The notes under the pieces: generated by a model
What the model saw: the letters and a program-made list of their open reading frames with translations, nothing else
Told to the model about the DNA's origin: nothing
The model's database searches: none
Translations under genes and position numbers: made by a program
Shown: piece by piece, positions 26,993 to 36,893 of the stretch
Layout: each line of letters opens with the position of its first letter
Numbering within the stretch: position 1 is the first letter of the stretch
DNA from: Salinicola lusitanus
GTDB lineage: Bacteria; Pseudomonadota; Gammaproteobacteria; Pseudomonadales; Halomonadaceae
Assembly: GCF_003206045.1 (NCBI RefSeq)
Contig: NZ_PZJM01000003.1
Span: 580,037-644,036, forward strand
Length of the DNA stretch: 64,000 nucleotides
Reading direction: 5' to 3'

Positions 26993-27583
26993 ATGACCGA
27001 GCGTATCCTGGTGTTCTACGGTTCCTACCGATCCGACCGCGCCGGCATCCGGCTGGCTGACTATGTGGTGCGCGCGCTCGACGCCCAGGGTGTCGAGGCC
27101 GAGCTCATCGACGCCAAGGCGATCGACCTGCCGATGCTGGACCGCATGTACAAGGAGTATCCCGAGGGCGAAGCGCCGCAGGCGATGGAGACACTGGCAG
27201 GCAAGATTCGCGGTGCGGACGGCTTCATCTTCGTCACCGGCGAATACAACTGGGGCGTGCAGCCTGGGCTGAAGAACCTGACCGATCACTTCCTGGAGGA
27301 GTGGTTCTGGCGCCCGGCCGGTATCGTCAGCTACTCTGCCGGCCGCCTCGGTGGTGCCCACGCCAATCTCGCCTGGCACGGCATCCTGGCCGAGATGGGC
27401 ATGGTGGTCATCTCCAGCACGGTCGCGGTCGGCCAGATCGGCAAGACGCTGGACGACACCGGCACGCCCATCGGCGATGCCGGCCAATCTCTCGAGCGCG
27501 CCTTCGGCCGATTTGCCGAGGACCTGCGGTGGTGGACGGAGGCTGGCAGGCGCCAGCGCGAGCATCGATCCCCGCCATTTTAA
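26993..27583 (+). CDS. NADPH-dependent FMN reductase
   Basis: 196-residue flavodoxin-fold reductase. The phosphate-binding loop is GSYRSDRAGIRLADY (about 10-24), and FVTGEYNWGVQPGLKNLTDH (about 80-100) is the typical FMN-ring binding part of the ArsH/ChrR/SsuE-like family. The start ATG follows GGAGCTTCCC. It stands between the histidine kinase and an MFS gene. Quinone, chromate or azo reduction are family activities; none can be assigned. Confidence 0.87.
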   Translation: MTERILVFYGSYRSDRAGIRLADYVVRALDAQGVEAELIDAKAIDLPMLDRMYKEYPEGEAPQAMETLAGKIRGADGFIFVTGEYNWGVQPGLKNLTDHFLEEWFWRPAGIVSYSAGRLGGAHANLAWHGILAEMGMVVISSTVAVGQIGKTLDDTGTPIGDAGQSLERAFGRFAEDLRWWTEAGRRQREHRSPPF

Positions 27584-27747
27584 GCAAACGCGTTACACTG
27601 AGATGACCATCCCGCTTCTGGACGCGGGCGACGCCGGCCAAGGATTCGGGCCCGACGTCGGCTTCATCGACAAGGAGTCCCCGATCCTCGCATGATCATC
27701 ACACCTCTCTTGCCACGTCTGGGCCATCGCGGGCCGTCGCCGCGGCG

Positions 27748-28971
27748 ATGAGCGACACCCGGCTGTTCCGCTCGCTGCGCGTCTACAACTTTCGGGTCTG
27801 GGCCGGTGGCGCGCTGGTCTCCAATATCGGCACCTGGATGCAGCGCGTCGCCCAGGACTGGCTGGTCCTGACCGTGCTCACCGACCACAACGCCAGCGCC
27901 GTCGGCATCACCATGGCGCTGCAGTTCGGGCCGCAACTGCTGCTGCTGCCGTTCACCGGCTATGCGGCGGATCGCTTCGACCGCCGCCGGCTGATCATGC
28001 TGACCCAGGCCCTGCTGGGCCTGCTGGCGCTGGGGCTCGGCCTGGTCACCGTGACCGGCGTGGTCACGCTATGGCAGGTCTACGCCTTCGCCCTCGGGCT
28101 CGGCTGCGTCACCGCCTTCGACGGCCCGGCGCGCCAGGTATTCGTCAACGACCTGGTCGGCGAGACCTACCTCACCAACGCCGTCGCCCTCAACTCGACC
28201 TCCTTCAACAGCGCGCGCATGATCGGCCCGGCGGTGGCCGGGGTGCTGATCGCCGCCATCGGCACCGGCTGGGTCTTCCTGGTCAACGCGGCCTCCTTCG
28301 CGGCGGTGCTGGGCTCGCTGTTCCTGCTGCGGGTCGACCAGCTCCATACGCCACTGAAGTCGGGCCGCCGCGCCGGTGGGTTGCTGGAGGGTTTCCGCTA
28401 CGTCTGGAGGCGCCCCGACCTGAAGGCGATGATGGTCATGCTGTTCCTGATCGGCACCTTCGGCTTCAATTTCCCGATCTATATCTCGACCATGTCCGTT
28501 TCCATCTTCCAGGGCGGCGCCGACCAGTACGGCGTTCTCACCTCGGCGCTGGCGATCGGCTCGGTGGGTGGAGCGCTCATGGCGGCCCGTCGGGAGCGAC
28601 CGGGACTGCGCCTGTTGGGTATATCTACCCTCGCCTTCGGGGTCTTCACCGCCCTGGCGGCGGTCTCGCCCAATGTCGTCCTCTTTGCCGCCATGCTCAC
28701 CCTGACAGGATTCACGGCGCTGACCTTCAACACCTCCTCCAACGCGTTGATGCAGTTGACGACCGATCCCGCCATGCGCGGCCGGGTGATGGCATTGAGA
28801 ATGGCGGTGATCATGGGCGGTACCCCGCTCGGCGCTCCCATCGTCGGCTGGCTGGCCGATCACGCCGGTCCACGGTGGGCGATGATGGTCGCTGCCGTGT
28901 CCGGTTTGATTGCGGCGGCAGTGGCCGCAAGGCTCATGTTCCAGCAACGCCGCCGGATACCGTCGTCCTGA
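27748..28971 (+). CDS. MFS transporter (EntS-like MFS_3)
   Basis: 407 residues with 12 predicted membrane segments. The N-terminal half has the SNIGTWMQRVAQDWLVL opening and the DRFDRRRL loop 2-3 motif typical of the MFS_3 exporter family (enterobactin exporter-like). The ATG at 27748 has a poor ribosome site. A 164-base gap separates it from the FMN reductase, and it converges on a LysR gene. The substrate is unknown; efflux is more likely than uptake from the family. Confidence 0.87.
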   Translation: MSDTRLFRSLRVYNFRVWAGGALVSNIGTWMQRVAQDWLVLTVLTDHNASAVGITMALQFGPQLLLLPFTGYAADRFDRRRLIMLTQALLGLLALGLGLVTVTGVVTLWQVYAFALGLGCVTAFDGPARQVFVNDLVGETYLTNAVALNSTSFNSARMIGPAVAGVLIAAIGTGWVFLVNAASFAAVLGSLFLLRVDQLHTPLKSGRRAGGLLEGFRYVWRRPDLKAMMVMLFLIGTFGFNFPIYISTMSVSIFQGGADQYGVLTSALAIGSVGGALMAARRERPGLRLLGISTLAFGVFTALAAVSPNVVLFAAMLTLTGFTALTFNTSSNALMQLTTDPAMRGRVMALRMAVIMGGTPLGAPIVGWLADHAGPRWAMMVAAVSGLIAAAVAARLMFQQRRRIPSS

Positions 28972-29009
28972 GTCGGAAAATCGAGCATCGGTACGGCCGG
29001 CGCATATCG

Positions 29010-29966
29010 TCATCGATGTCGGCCGGAGCCCTGCTCATCGCGGGGTAACGCCTCCACCAGAGATCGCAGCTCCTCCAGAAAGCTCTCCAGTACCAGATTG
29101 GGCGGGCGTCCCTTGCGGGTGATGGCGTAGTAGCGGGTGGCGTACTCGAAGGTATCGGGCGCAAGCCGCTTCATGCGCCCGTGATCGCTCCAGCGCCGGG
29201 CGTAGTGGGTGGGCAGAAAGCCGATGTAACTGCCGGTGAGCACCAGGAAAGCGACCCCCTCGCGATCGGTGGCGGAGGCCATCGGCTTGAGCGCTTCGTG
29301 CACGCGCTTGATCTCGGGCGTCTGGGCATAGGAGGGCACCACCGCATCGTAGCCGGCGATCTCGTCCACGCTCGGCGCCTCGTGCGCGAACAGCGGATGC
29401 CGGTCGCTGCAGTAGAGCGCCGACTGCTCTTCATACAGCGCCAGATAGTCGAGCCCCGGCACGCGCTTGAGTTCCGGCACCACCCCCGCGTGCAGGCTGC
29501 CGCCGAGCACCGCCATCTCGATGTCGTTGGGCGGCGCCATGCGGATATTGATGTGAACGTTGTCGCCACGCGCCTTGAGTGCCCGCAGCGCCTCGGTCAC
29601 CTGCATGTTGGGCAGCGTGACCAGATTGTCGGTGATGCCGATATTGAGCTCGCCGGTCAGACTGGAGTGCAGCCCGTTGACGCGGGTACGGAAGTCTTCC
29701 ACGGCGGTGAGAAGCTGCATGGTGGCCTCGAACACCGCCTGCCCTTCACTGGTCAACTGGAAGCCACTGCGGCCACGCTGGCAAAGCCGCATCGAGAGAC
29801 GTGCCTCCAGGTCGCTCATCGCCATGCTGATCGCCGCCCGGCTGATATCGAGATCGACCTCCGCCGAGGAGAATCCGCCGCATTCGACCACCTTGCGGAA
29901 TATCCGCAGCAGGCGCAGATCCACATCCCCCAACTGCCCCATCAACGTGATCTTGCGTGGACGCAT
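29010..29966 (-). CDS. LysR-family regulator (BauR-like by context)
   Basis: 318 residues (or 310 from an internal ATG at 29942, MGQLGDVDL). N-terminal winged helix with FSSAEVDLDISRAAISMAMSDLEARLSMRLC, then the periplasmic-binding-protein-like effector domain (about 100-300). It is divergent from the semialdehyde dehydrogenase/aminotransferase operon. In Pseudomonas a LysR protein, BauR, controls the equivalent beta-alanine genes, so the same role is likely here. Two TTAAGCA direct repeats lie in the shared intergenic region. Confidence 0.88.
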   Translation of the reverse strand: MRPRKITLMGQLGDVDLRLLRIFRKVVECGGFSSAEVDLDISRAAISMAMSDLEARLSMRLCQRGRSGFQLTSEGQAVFEATMQLLTAVEDFRTRVNGLHSSLTGELNIGITDNLVTLPNMQVTEALRALKARGDNVHINIRMAPPNDIEMAVLGGSLHAGVVPELKRVPGLDYLALYEEQSALYCSDRHPLFAHEAPSVDEIAGYDAVVPSYAQTPEIKRVHEALKPMASATDREGVAFLVLTGSYIGFLPTHYARRWSDHGRMKRLAPDTFEYATRYYAITRKGRPPNLVLESFLEELRSLVEALPRDEQGSGRHR

Positions 29967-30025
29967 GGCGGTACCTGTCGTTGCCCACGCCCTGGCGGCC
30001 GAGCAGCCACGGGTGATGGGAAAAG

Positions 30026-30054
30026 TTAAGCAAAGCGTTTAGTGAAATTAAGCA
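30026..30054. promoter_or_regulatory. TTAAGCA direct repeats upstream of mmsA
   Basis: TTAAGCA at 30026-30032 and again at 30048-30054, 22 bases apart (two turns), in the LysR/mmsA divergent region, within an AT-rich stretch. A candidate LysR binding region. Confidence 0.45.
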
Positions 30055-30179
30055 TACAGGGATTTATTGACGCTATCCTCCGGCCTCAATCTGGACCCTG
30101 GCCATAGGGACAAGCGCTCGCCAAGGCGCCGTACCCGAGATTTCCCATCGCCGATTGATACCCAAAGGATCGAGATCAC

Positions 30180-31679
30180 ATGTCCGACACGCTGACTCAT
30201 TTCGTCGACGGCAAGCGCGCCGCGCTGGACTCGACGCGCACCAGCCCGATCTTCAACCCCTCCACCGGCGCCCAGTCCGGGGAGGTGCTGCTGGCCTCCC
30301 GTGCGGACGTCGAGCGGGTGATCGCCTCGTCACAAGCCGCCTTCGCGCAGTGGTCGGCCTTCTCCCCGCTCAAGCGCGCCCGGGTCCTGTTCAACTACAA
30401 GACGCTGCTGGAGCAGCACAGCGACGAGCTGGCGCGGCTGATCTCCCAGGAGCACGGCAAGGTCTTCTCCGATGCCAAGGGCGAACTGACCCGCGGCCTG
30501 GAAGTGGTCGAGTTCGCCTGCGGCATGCCGCATCTGCAGAAAGGCGAGCACTCGCTCAATGTCGGCCCCGGCATCGACTCCTTCTCGCTGATGCAGCCGC
30601 TCGGCGTGTGCGCCGGCATCACCCCGTTCAACTTCCCGGCCATGGTGCCGCTGTGGATGTTCCCGATCGCCATCGCCGCCGGTAACACCTTCGTGCTCAA
30701 GCCGTCGGAGAAGGACCCTTCCTCGACCCTGCGCATCGCCGAGCTATTCAGTGAAGCGGGGCTGCCGGACGGTGTTCTCAATGTGGTCAACGGCGACAAG
30801 GAGGCGGTCGACACCCTGCTCACCGACCCGCGGGTGCAGGCGGTGAGCTTCGTCGGTTCGACCCCGATCGCCGAGTACGTCTACGCCACCGCCTCCGCCC
30901 ACGGCAAGCGCGTGCAGGCCCTCGGCGGGGCCAAGAACCATATGGTGGTCATGCCCGACGCCGATCTCGACCAGGCCGCGGATGCGCTGATGGGCGCCGC
31001 CTACGGCAGTGCCGGCGAGCGCTGCATGGCGATCTCGGTGGCGATGCCGGTGGGCGACGAAACCGCCGAGAAGCTGCGCGAGAAACTACTGTCACGGCTG
31101 GACGAACTGCGCGTGGGCGCGAGCCTCACCGACGGCCCGGACCACGACATGGGCCCGCTGGTGTCGCGCGCGCACCTGGAGAAGGTGAGCGGCTATATCG
31201 AGCAAGGCGTGCAGGAAGGCGCCGAGCTGGTGCGCGACGGTCGCCAGCTCCAGCACGACAGCGACGGCTTCTTCATCGGCGGCACCCTGTTCGACCACGT
31301 CAAGCCGGGCATGCGCATCTACGACGAGGAGATCTTCGGCCCGGTACTGGTGATCGCCCGTGCTGAGAGCTTCGACGCCGCGGTCAAGATGGTCAACGAC
31401 CACGAGTTCGGCAACGGCACCGCCATCTTCACCCGTGATGGCGACAGCGCGCGGCAGTATTGCGAGCAGATCCAGGTCGGCATGGTCGGGGTTAACGTGC
31501 CGATCCCGGTGCCCATGGCGTTCCACAGCTTCGGCGGCTGGAAGCGCTCGCTGTTCGGTGCGCTGCACGTGCACGGTGCCGACGGCGTGCGCTTCTACAC
31601 GCGCATGAAGACGGTCACTGCGCGCTGGCCCTCCGGTCTGCGGGAAGCGACCAATCAGTACACCATGCCAACACTGTGA
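30180..31679 (+). CDS. mmsA: Methylmalonate/malonate-semialdehyde dehydrogenase (acylating)
   Basis: 499-residue ALDH-superfamily enzyme that converts (methyl)malonate semialdehyde plus CoA to propionyl- or acetyl-CoA with NAD+. The nucleophile is Cys282 in [11 protein letters not shown]. The family hallmarks [31 protein letters not shown] and the C-terminal [16 protein letters not shown] are present; the last is diagnostic for MMSDH over other ALDHs. Its partner is the downstream aminotransferase. Together they would degrade beta-alanine through malonate semialdehyde, under the divergent LysR regulator. Confidence 0.93.
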   Translation: MSDTLTHFVDGKRAALDSTRTSPIFNPSTGAQSGEVLLASRADVERVIASSQAAFAQWSAFSPLKRARVLFNYKTLLEQHSDELARLISQEHGKVFSDAKGELTRGLEVVEFACGMPHLQKGEHSLNVGPGIDSFSLMQPLGVCAGITPFNFPAMVPLWMFPIAIAAGNTFVLKPSEKDPSSTLRIAELFSEAGLPDGVLNVVNGDKEAVDTLLTDPRVQAVSFVGSTPIAEYVYATASAHGKRVQALGGAKNHMVVMPDADLDQAADALMGAAYGSAGERCMAISVAMPVGDETAEKLREKLLSRLDELRVGASLTDGPDHDMGPLVSRAHLEKVSGYIEQGVQEGAELVRDGRQLQHDSDGFFIGGTLFDHVKPGMRIYDEEIFGPVLVIARAESFDAAVKMVNDHEFGNGTAIFTRDGDSARQYCEQIQVGMVGVNVPIPVPMAFHSFGGWKRSLFGALHVHGADGVRFYTRMKTVTARWPSGLREATNQYTMPTL

Positions 31680-31720
31680 GTAGCGCTCCCCGAACACCAT
31701 GTGACATAACAGGATTCCCC

Positions 31721-33025
31721 ATGCACTCGATCGACAATCAGCAGGTGAAGGCGCTCGACCGCGCCCACGTGTTCCACTCCTGGTCCGCCCAGGGCGCGCT
31801 CGATCCGCTGGTGATCAAGAGCGGCGCAGGCTGCCGGCTGTGGGACTACGACGGCCGCGAGTATCTCGACTTCTCCAGCCAGCTGGTCAACACCAATATC
31901 GGCCACCAGCACCCGCGGGTGATCGCGGCGATCAAGGCCCAGGCCGACGAGCTGACCACCATCGCCCCCGCCCATGCCAACTGGATGCGCGGGCGCGCTG
32001 CCGAGAAGATCCTCGAACGCGCTCCGGCCGGCTTCGCCAAGGTGTTCTTCACCAACGCCGGCGCGGACGCCAACGAGAACGCCATCCGCATGGCGCGGGC
32101 GGTCACCGGCCGCGACAAGATTCTCTCGGCCTACCGCTCCTACCACGGCGGCACCGGCTCGGCGATCGCCGCCACCGGGGATTTCCGCCGCGTACCCAAC
32201 GAGTACGCCCGCGGCCACGTGCACTTCTTCAATCCCTGGCTCTATCGCAGCGAGTTCTGGGCCGGCAACGAGGAGGAGGAGTGCCAGCGCGCGCTGCACC
32301 ACCTGCGCCGGGTGATCGAGTGCGAGGGGCCGGCGAGCATCGCCGGGCTACTGCTCGAGACCATCCCGGGCACCGCCGGCGTGCTGGTGCCACCGCCGGG
32401 CTATCTGGCCGGCGTGCGTGCGCTGGCCGACGAGTTCGGCCTGGTGCTGATCTTCGACGAGGTGATGGCGGGCTTCGGCCGCACCGGCGCCTGGCTGGCG
32501 CTGGACCACTTCGGCGTGGTGCCGGATCTGATCACCTTCGCCAAGGGGGTCAACTCGGGCTACGTGCCCGCCGGTGGGGTGATCGTCAACCAGCGCATCG
32601 CCCACCACTTCGACGACGAGATGTTCTACGGCGGCCTGACCTACTCCGGCCATCCGCTGGCCATGGCAGCGATCTGCGCCACCCTGGAGACGATGCAGGA
32701 AGAGGGTATCGTCGACAACGCCCGCCAGATCGGCGAGACGGTGCTCAGCCCCGGCCTCGCCCGCCTGGCCCAGCGCCATGCCCAGGTCGGCGAAGTGCGC
32801 GGCCTAGGGGTGTTCCACGCCATCGAGCTGGTCGAGGATCGCGACAGCCGCACGCCGCTGGCGGCGGCCAAGGTCGGCAAGCTCAAGCAGGCGATGCTGG
32901 AGCGCGGTCTGCTGGCGTTCGTGGTCGCCAACCGCATCCACGTGGTGCCGCCGTGCATCGTCACCGCCGGTGAGGCCGAACAGGGGCTGGCGATCATCGA
33001 CGAGGCGCTGGGTACGCTGGGCTGA
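31721..33025 (+). CDS. Class III omega-amino acid aminotransferase
   Basis: PLP-dependent transaminase, 434 residues from ATG 31721. The PLP-binding Asp is in LIFDEVMAGFGRTG and the Schiff-base Lys in ITFAKGVNSGYVPAGGV. SYHGGTGSAIAATGD and TNAGADANENAIRMAR are family blocks. It is co-transcribed with mmsA, 41 bases downstream, so beta-alanine:pyruvate activity is the best guess; taurine or another omega-amino acid remains possible. Its 3-prime end resembles a remnant found at 39731-39814. Confidence 0.87.
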   Translation: MHSIDNQQVKALDRAHVFHSWSAQGALDPLVIKSGAGCRLWDYDGREYLDFSSQLVNTNIGHQHPRVIAAIKAQADELTTIAPAHANWMRGRAAEKILERAPAGFAKVFFTNAGADANENAIRMARAVTGRDKILSAYRSYHGGTGSAIAATGDFRRVPNEYARGHVHFFNPWLYRSEFWAGNEEEECQRALHHLRRVIECEGPASIAGLLLETIPGTAGVLVPPPGYLAGVRALADEFGLVLIFDEVMAGFGRTGAWLALDHFGVVPDLITFAKGVNSGYVPAGGVIVNQRIAHHFDDEMFYGGLTYSGHPLAMAAICATLETMQEEGIVDNARQIGETVLSPGLARLAQRHAQVGEVRGLGVFHAIELVEDRDSRTPLAAAKVGKLKQAMLERGLLAFVVANRIHVVPPCIVTAGEAEQGLAIIDEALGTLG

Positions 33026-33039
33026 TACGGCGCCGGGGC

Positions 33040-33885
33040 TTATTGATCCGCGGTGTCGACTGTCGTGCCGACCATGCCACTGGGAGTGACCGAGCTGGCG
33101 TGTATCGGCTCTCCGGCAGCGTAGCGCCCCGGCGTACAGCCGAATACGCCATGAAAGCGGGCGACAAAGGCGCTGACACTGGTATAGCCCAGTGTCAGCG
33201 CCGTGCTCTGTACCGTCTCCCCCGAGGCCAGGAGTTCCAACGAGCGCAACAGCCGCGCGCGCTGGCGCCACTGGGTCAGGGTAAAGCCGGTCTCCGTGAC
33301 GAAGCGGCGCGACAGCGTGCGCGTGGAGACATGGGCCCAGATGGCCCATTCACTCAGCCGCCGCTCATCCTGCGGGCATCCTGCGATGGCGTCGGCGACA
33401 CGACGCAAGCGCGGGTCGCCGGGATACGGCAAGCCCAGCGGCTCGTGGGGAGCCTCTCTGGCTTCATCGAGCAGTGCCAGCGCGAGACGACGATGGGCCG
33501 GGTCGTCCGGCCCGCGGGTATCACTCGCTAGCCGCCCCACCATCTCGCGCCACAGCGGCGACATCCGACAGAGATAGGGCGTGGCCGGAAAATGCACGCC
33601 ATGCGCTGGCGCCACATAGGCGCTCCAGCCCTCGAAGGCGCCATGGGAGGACATGCCGTGGGGCACGTCCGGCGGCACCCACATCGCATAGGTGGCGGGC
33701 ACCACCCAGCGACCGTGGTCGCCGTCGACCGTGATCAACCCCTTCGATGCCCCCAGCCACTGGCCACGAGCATGCGTATGACGAGGCGTCGTGCGTCCCT
33801 GCCCGTCACCTCTCGCCACCACCAGCACCGGGGGGCCTTCCGAGCTATCCGCACGGGAGGGATCGAGCATGGGCGTGCGCATCAC
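33040..33885 (-). CDS. AraC-family regulator with cupin N-domain
   Basis: 281 residues. An N-terminal cupin (about 15-110: TPRHTHARGQWLGASKG and AMWVPPDVPHGMSSHG) precedes the AraC helix-turn-helix pair (about 165-265: WAIWAHVSTRTLSRRFVTETG and the TLGYTSVSAFVARFH region). Several closely spaced starts exist (GTG/ATG in MMRTPM). It converges on the aminotransferase gene, and its target is not evident: no divergent enzyme or exporter follows it. Confidence 0.87.
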   Translation of the reverse strand: MMRTPMLDPSRADSSEGPPVLVVARGDGQGRTTPRHTHARGQWLGASKGLITVDGDHGRWVVPATYAMWVPPDVPHGMSSHGAFEGWSAYVAPAHGVHFPATPYLCRMSPLWREMVGRLASDTRGPDDPAHRRLALALLDEAREAPHEPLGLPYPGDPRLRRVADAIAGCPQDERRLSEWAIWAHVSTRTLSRRFVTETGFTLTQWRQRARLLRSLELLASGETVQSTALTLGYTSVSAFVARFHGVFGCTPGRYAAGEPIHASSVTPSGMVGTTVDTADQ

Positions 33886-33986
33886 GATTGGCCTCTTTGC
33901 GCTATCGAATGGCCTTCAAGGCTTATCCATGACACGTCGATACCCTCTATCGTGAGCGAATACCACGCCGCGACCGGAGACGATGC

Positions 33987-34292
33987 ATGCGACCAGAAGA
34001 CCTTCTCCCCGATGAACAGGACCGTATCGAACGTGATGGCATCAGCATTCGCAAGGGCACGGTGGGTGCCTTCCTGGCGAGTGCCAGAGTGTGGCTCGAT
34101 CCGCTGACGACAGATGCCGAGCGCCAACGGGCAGCGGACAGTATCGAAACCTTGAGACCCGCACTGGAAGCGCTGGGACTGTTCGATATTCTCGAAGTTC
34201 GCGACGACGCGCTACGCAGCAGCATGCACGCCTCGGCGGCCGACGATGATACGACGCCCCCGGCCGCCGGCCCTCGCCGAGACGACAGCTAA
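33987..34292 (+). CDS. Small conserved-looking hypothetical protein
   Basis: 101 residues from ATG 33987, with GGAGA 6 bases upstream, so translation looks real. No transmembrane or signal segment. The core reads DGISIRKGTVGAFLASARVWL (about 17-37), then a helical ALEALGLFDILEVRDDALR; the last 25 residues are low-complexity Asp/Ala/Pro. I do not recognise a characterised family. Its stop codon overlaps the stop of the convergent methyltransferase gene (34289-34292), leaving no terminator between them. Confidence 0.6.
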   Translation: MRPEDLLPDEQDRIERDGISIRKGTVGAFLASARVWLDPLTTDAERQRAADSIETLRPALEALGLFDILEVRDDALRSSMHASAADDDTTPPAAGPRRDDS

Positions 34293-34942
34293 CGCGGCAG
34301 CAGTTGCCAGGCGACTTCGACGAAACGCGACACGCCCGCATCGCGGAAGCTGAGCGAGGCGTCGAGCACGTCCTTGCGCGACAGTTCGGTAATGGTATGC
34401 CTCCCGGCGTAGTGATCGGCCACTTCCTCTGGCCACACCGGAAACGGCGGCCCCGCCTTCTCCGTCGGATCGTACTCGAAGGTGATCAGCAGCTGCGGCG
34501 CGGCGCCGCTCAACTCGACGAGCTGTCGAGCGTAGGCGTCGCGCATGGTCGGCGGTAGCGCCACCAGCGCAGCGCGGTCATAGACCAGATCGACCGCGCC
34601 CAGCGTCGCCGGTGTCAGCGCGAAGATATCGCCCTGGAACACGGTCAGCGCGTCGTGCTGCCAGCGCTGGCCGCCCTCCCACTCGCTCACCGTCGGCTCG
34701 ACACCGAGTTCGGCGAACAGCTGCGCCACCGCCAGCTCGCTCAACTCGGCGCCGACCACCGCATACCCCTCACTCAGCAGCCAGCCGATATCCAAGGTCT
34801 TGCCGCACAGCGGCAGGAACACCCGCGCCCCTGAGGTTAGCGCATAGCGCGACAAGTGCCGCTTGAGAATGGGATGGACGAAGCTCAGGTGAAAGCCGAG
34901 CTGCGCCTGCTCCCAGCGCTGCTGCCAGAATCGATGCTCCAC
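34289..34942 (-). CDS. tpm: Thiopurine S-methyltransferase, copy 1
   Basis: SAM-dependent methyltransferase of the TPMT family (bacterial members also methylate selenium and tellurium compounds). 217 residues. The start is GTG at 34942 (VEHRFWQQRWEQAQLGFH), with GGGAGAG upstream and homology to the usual MxxxFWxxRW start. Motifs: VFLPLCGKTLDIGWLLSEGY (SAM site), GDIFAL, DLVYDRAALVALP and PFPVWPEEVADHYAG. A paralogue is at 39883-40542, and the two are almost identical only in their last 211 bases. Confidence 0.93.
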   Translation of the reverse strand: MEHRFWQQRWEQAQLGFHLSFVHPILKRHLSRYALTSGARVFLPLCGKTLDIGWLLSEGYAVVGAELSELAVAQLFAELGVEPTVSEWEGGQRWQHDALTVFQGDIFALTPATLGAVDLVYDRAALVALPPTMRDAYARQLVELSGAAPQLLITFEYDPTEKAGPPFPVWPEEVADHYAGRHTITELSRKDVLDASLSFRDAGVSRFVEVAWQLLPR

Positions 34943-35310
34943 CGGTTCTCTCCCACTTGCTGAGTGATCGACACCAGGCTGTCGCTGTGCCGCTGCCTGT
35001 CGCCAGCTTAACCCAGTCGAGCTCTGGCTAGAGCGGTTAGACCTTGGTGGTATTCGAACGACCCGCCACTTCTTCCAGTACGTAGCGTCTGCGCTGCCTA
35101 CGTATCGCGTGACTGGCCGGTTTTTCGAGCGGGGATCACTTGTTAGAGGCATTCGGACAGGGGCTGACGCAAGTCACGCTGGGGAAAAAGCGCTATTTTA
35201 TCGATATGCGATAACTATTAACACTTGCCGATAACTAAGGGCTTGGATAGGCTCGAACAGGCAGGTGAATCGCTGAGTCGACATAACAACCCCACAAGAT
35301 AGGTAGCCTC
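34943..35310. other. Non-coding gap with inverted and direct repeats
   Basis: A 368-base divergent region without convincing genes. It contains a TACGTAG / CTACGTA inverted repeat (35079-35085 and 35098-35104) and, nearer the ABC operon, AT-rich direct repeats (35209-35237). It presumably holds the promoters of the methyltransferase and of the ABC importer. Confidence 0.55.
35209..35237. promoter_or_regulatory. CGATAACTA direct repeats upstream of ABC importer
   Basis: CGATAACTA at 35209-35217 and 35229-35237, 20 bases apart (two turns), 74 bases before the substrate-binding-protein start, in an AT-rich stretch. A related TATCGATA element precedes them. The IclR-family gene at the end of the same cluster is a possible binder. 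Confidence 0.45.
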
Positions 35311-36114
35311 ATGATCGATTACTCACCCACAACCCGAACTCCCTGGCGCTGGCTCTCTCGCCTCCGCCGCCACTGCCTCATGGCCGCCGCTGCGCTGGGT
35401 CTCGCCACGGCGGGCATCAACGCCGCCCAGGCACAGGAGACCCTGATCGCCGGCGCCACCCCCAGCGGTATCCCGTTCACCTTTCTGGACGTCTCCAGCG
35501 GCAAGATCACCGGCGCCATGGTCGATCTGATCGAGGCGGTGGGTCAGGACATGGGAGCCCAGGTCGAGATCAAGGAGTCGCCGTTCAACGCGCTGATTCC
35601 GTCGCTCACCTCGGGCAAGATCGACATCATCTCCGCGGCCATGCTGCGTACCCCCGAGCGCGCCAAGGTCGTCGCCTTCAGCGATGACGTCTACCCCTAC
35701 GGTGAGGGCGTGATCGTCAAGCGTGACCATCAGGGCGACATTCATACCCTCGACGATCTCGAGGGCCAGGTGGTCGGCGCCCAGGTCGGCACGACCTATG
35801 TACGCCAGCTGCAGGCGACCGGGCTATTTCCCGAGATTCGCAACTACGACACCCTCGCCGACATGATGCGCGACGTCTCCCTGGGTCGCATCGTGGCGGG
35901 CATCGGTGACGCACCGGTGATGGCCTATCAGCTCAAGCAGGGCCGCTTTGCCGATCTCGAGCAGTCTCCCGACTACCAGCAGCAGATGGTGGGCGAGCTC
36001 GCGCTGGCCGTGGCCAAGGACAACACCGCGCTGCTCGAGCGCGTCAACGCCTCCCTGGCCAAGCTCAAGGCAAGCGGCAAGCTCGACGCCATCTTCGCCG
36101 AGTGGGGGCTGTAG
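35311..36114 (+). CDS. Amino-acid ABC transporter substrate-binding protein
   Basis: 267 residues, periplasmic. A Sec signal peptide with a long n-region ends near AAQAQ (about 40-42). The SBP_bac_3 fold is indicated by IDIISAAMLRTPERAKVVAFSDDVYPYG (Arg of TPER contacts the ligand carboxylate) and VVGAQVGTTYVRQL. It is followed by a permease and an ATPase gene, giving a polar-amino-acid or polyamine-type importer. The downstream amine/amino-acid oxidase suggests that the imported compound is then oxidised. Confidence 0.9.
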   Translation: MIDYSPTTRTPWRWLSRLRRHCLMAAAALGLATAGINAAQAQETLIAGATPSGIPFTFLDVSSGKITGAMVDLIEAVGQDMGAQVEIKESPFNALIPSLTSGKIDIISAAMLRTPERAKVVAFSDDVYPYGEGVIVKRDHQGDIHTLDDLEGQVVGAQVGTTYVRQLQATGLFPEIRNYDTLADMMRDVSLGRIVAGIGDAPVMAYQLKQGRFADLEQSPDYQQQMVGELALAVAKDNTALLERVNASLAKLKASGKLDAIFAEWGL

Positions 36115-36227
36115 TACGCCCCACCGTGCCACCACCGACACTCAGCCGCTCTCCCACCCTTCCCCGCTGACCGCCGCACGCCGGGCTTCACTGCCCGGCG
36201 CGCCCGGCCTCGGCCAAGGAGACCTCC

Positions 36228-36893
36228 ATGGCGTACGCCGATATCGCCGCGTTTTTCCCGATCCTGCTCAAGGGCGCCGTGGTCACGGTGCAGATCACCC
36301 TGGGCGCCCTGCTGCTCAGTACCTTTCTGGGCCTGCTGCTGGCGCTGATGAAGCGCTCCCCGTTCGCGCCGATATCGGCGCTGGCCAGCACCTTCATCAA
36401 CGTGATCCGCGGCCTGCCGATCATCGTGCAACTGTTCTACATCTACTTCGTCATTCCCGAGCTAGGCATCGATCTGAGCGCTTTCCAGGCCAGCATCATC
36501 GGCCTGGGGATCGCCTATAGCGCCTACCAGGCAGAGAACTTCCGCGCCGGCATCGAGGCGATCGACTCGGGCCAGATCGAGGCGGCTAAGTCCATCGGCA
36601 TGAAGAGCGCCCTGATCATGCGCCGTGTGGTCCTGCCCCAGGCGGTACGCATCGCCCTGCCCCCCTACGGCAACACCGCGGTCATGATCCTCAAGGACTC
36701 TTCGCTCGCCTCGACCATCACGGTGGCGGAGATGACCCGGGCCGGGCAGTTGATCGCCGCCTCGACGTTCCAGAACACCACCGTCTACACCATGGTGGCG
36801 CTGATGTACCTGGCGCTCAGCCTGCCGCTGATCTTCGGCGTCAATCGCCTGGAGCGTTTCTTCAGCAAGTCGCGCCAGGGGGCCAACCAATGA
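36228..36893 (+). CDS. Amino-acid ABC transporter permease
   Basis: 221-residue inner-membrane permease of the HisM/GlnP type. The EAA loop reads [29 protein letters not shown] (about 121-149). A single permease gene implies a homodimer. ATG 36228, 113 bases after the binding protein, and overlapping the ATPase by ATGA. Confidence 0.93.
   Translation: MAYADIAAFFPILLKGAVVTVQITLGALLLSTFLGLLLALMKRSPFAPISALASTFINVIRGLPIIVQLFYIYFVIPELGIDLSAFQASIIGLGIAYSAYQAENFRAGIEAIDSGQIEAAKSIGMKSALIMRRVVLPQAVRIALPPYGNTAVMILKDSSLASTITVAEMTRAGQLIAASTFQNTTVYTMVALMYLALSLPLIFGVNRLERFFSKSRQGANQ

Noticed and set aside
27604-27696. Possible 30-codon peptide between the FMN reductase and MFS genes
   Set aside because: No ribosome site, no recognisable signature; too short to support.
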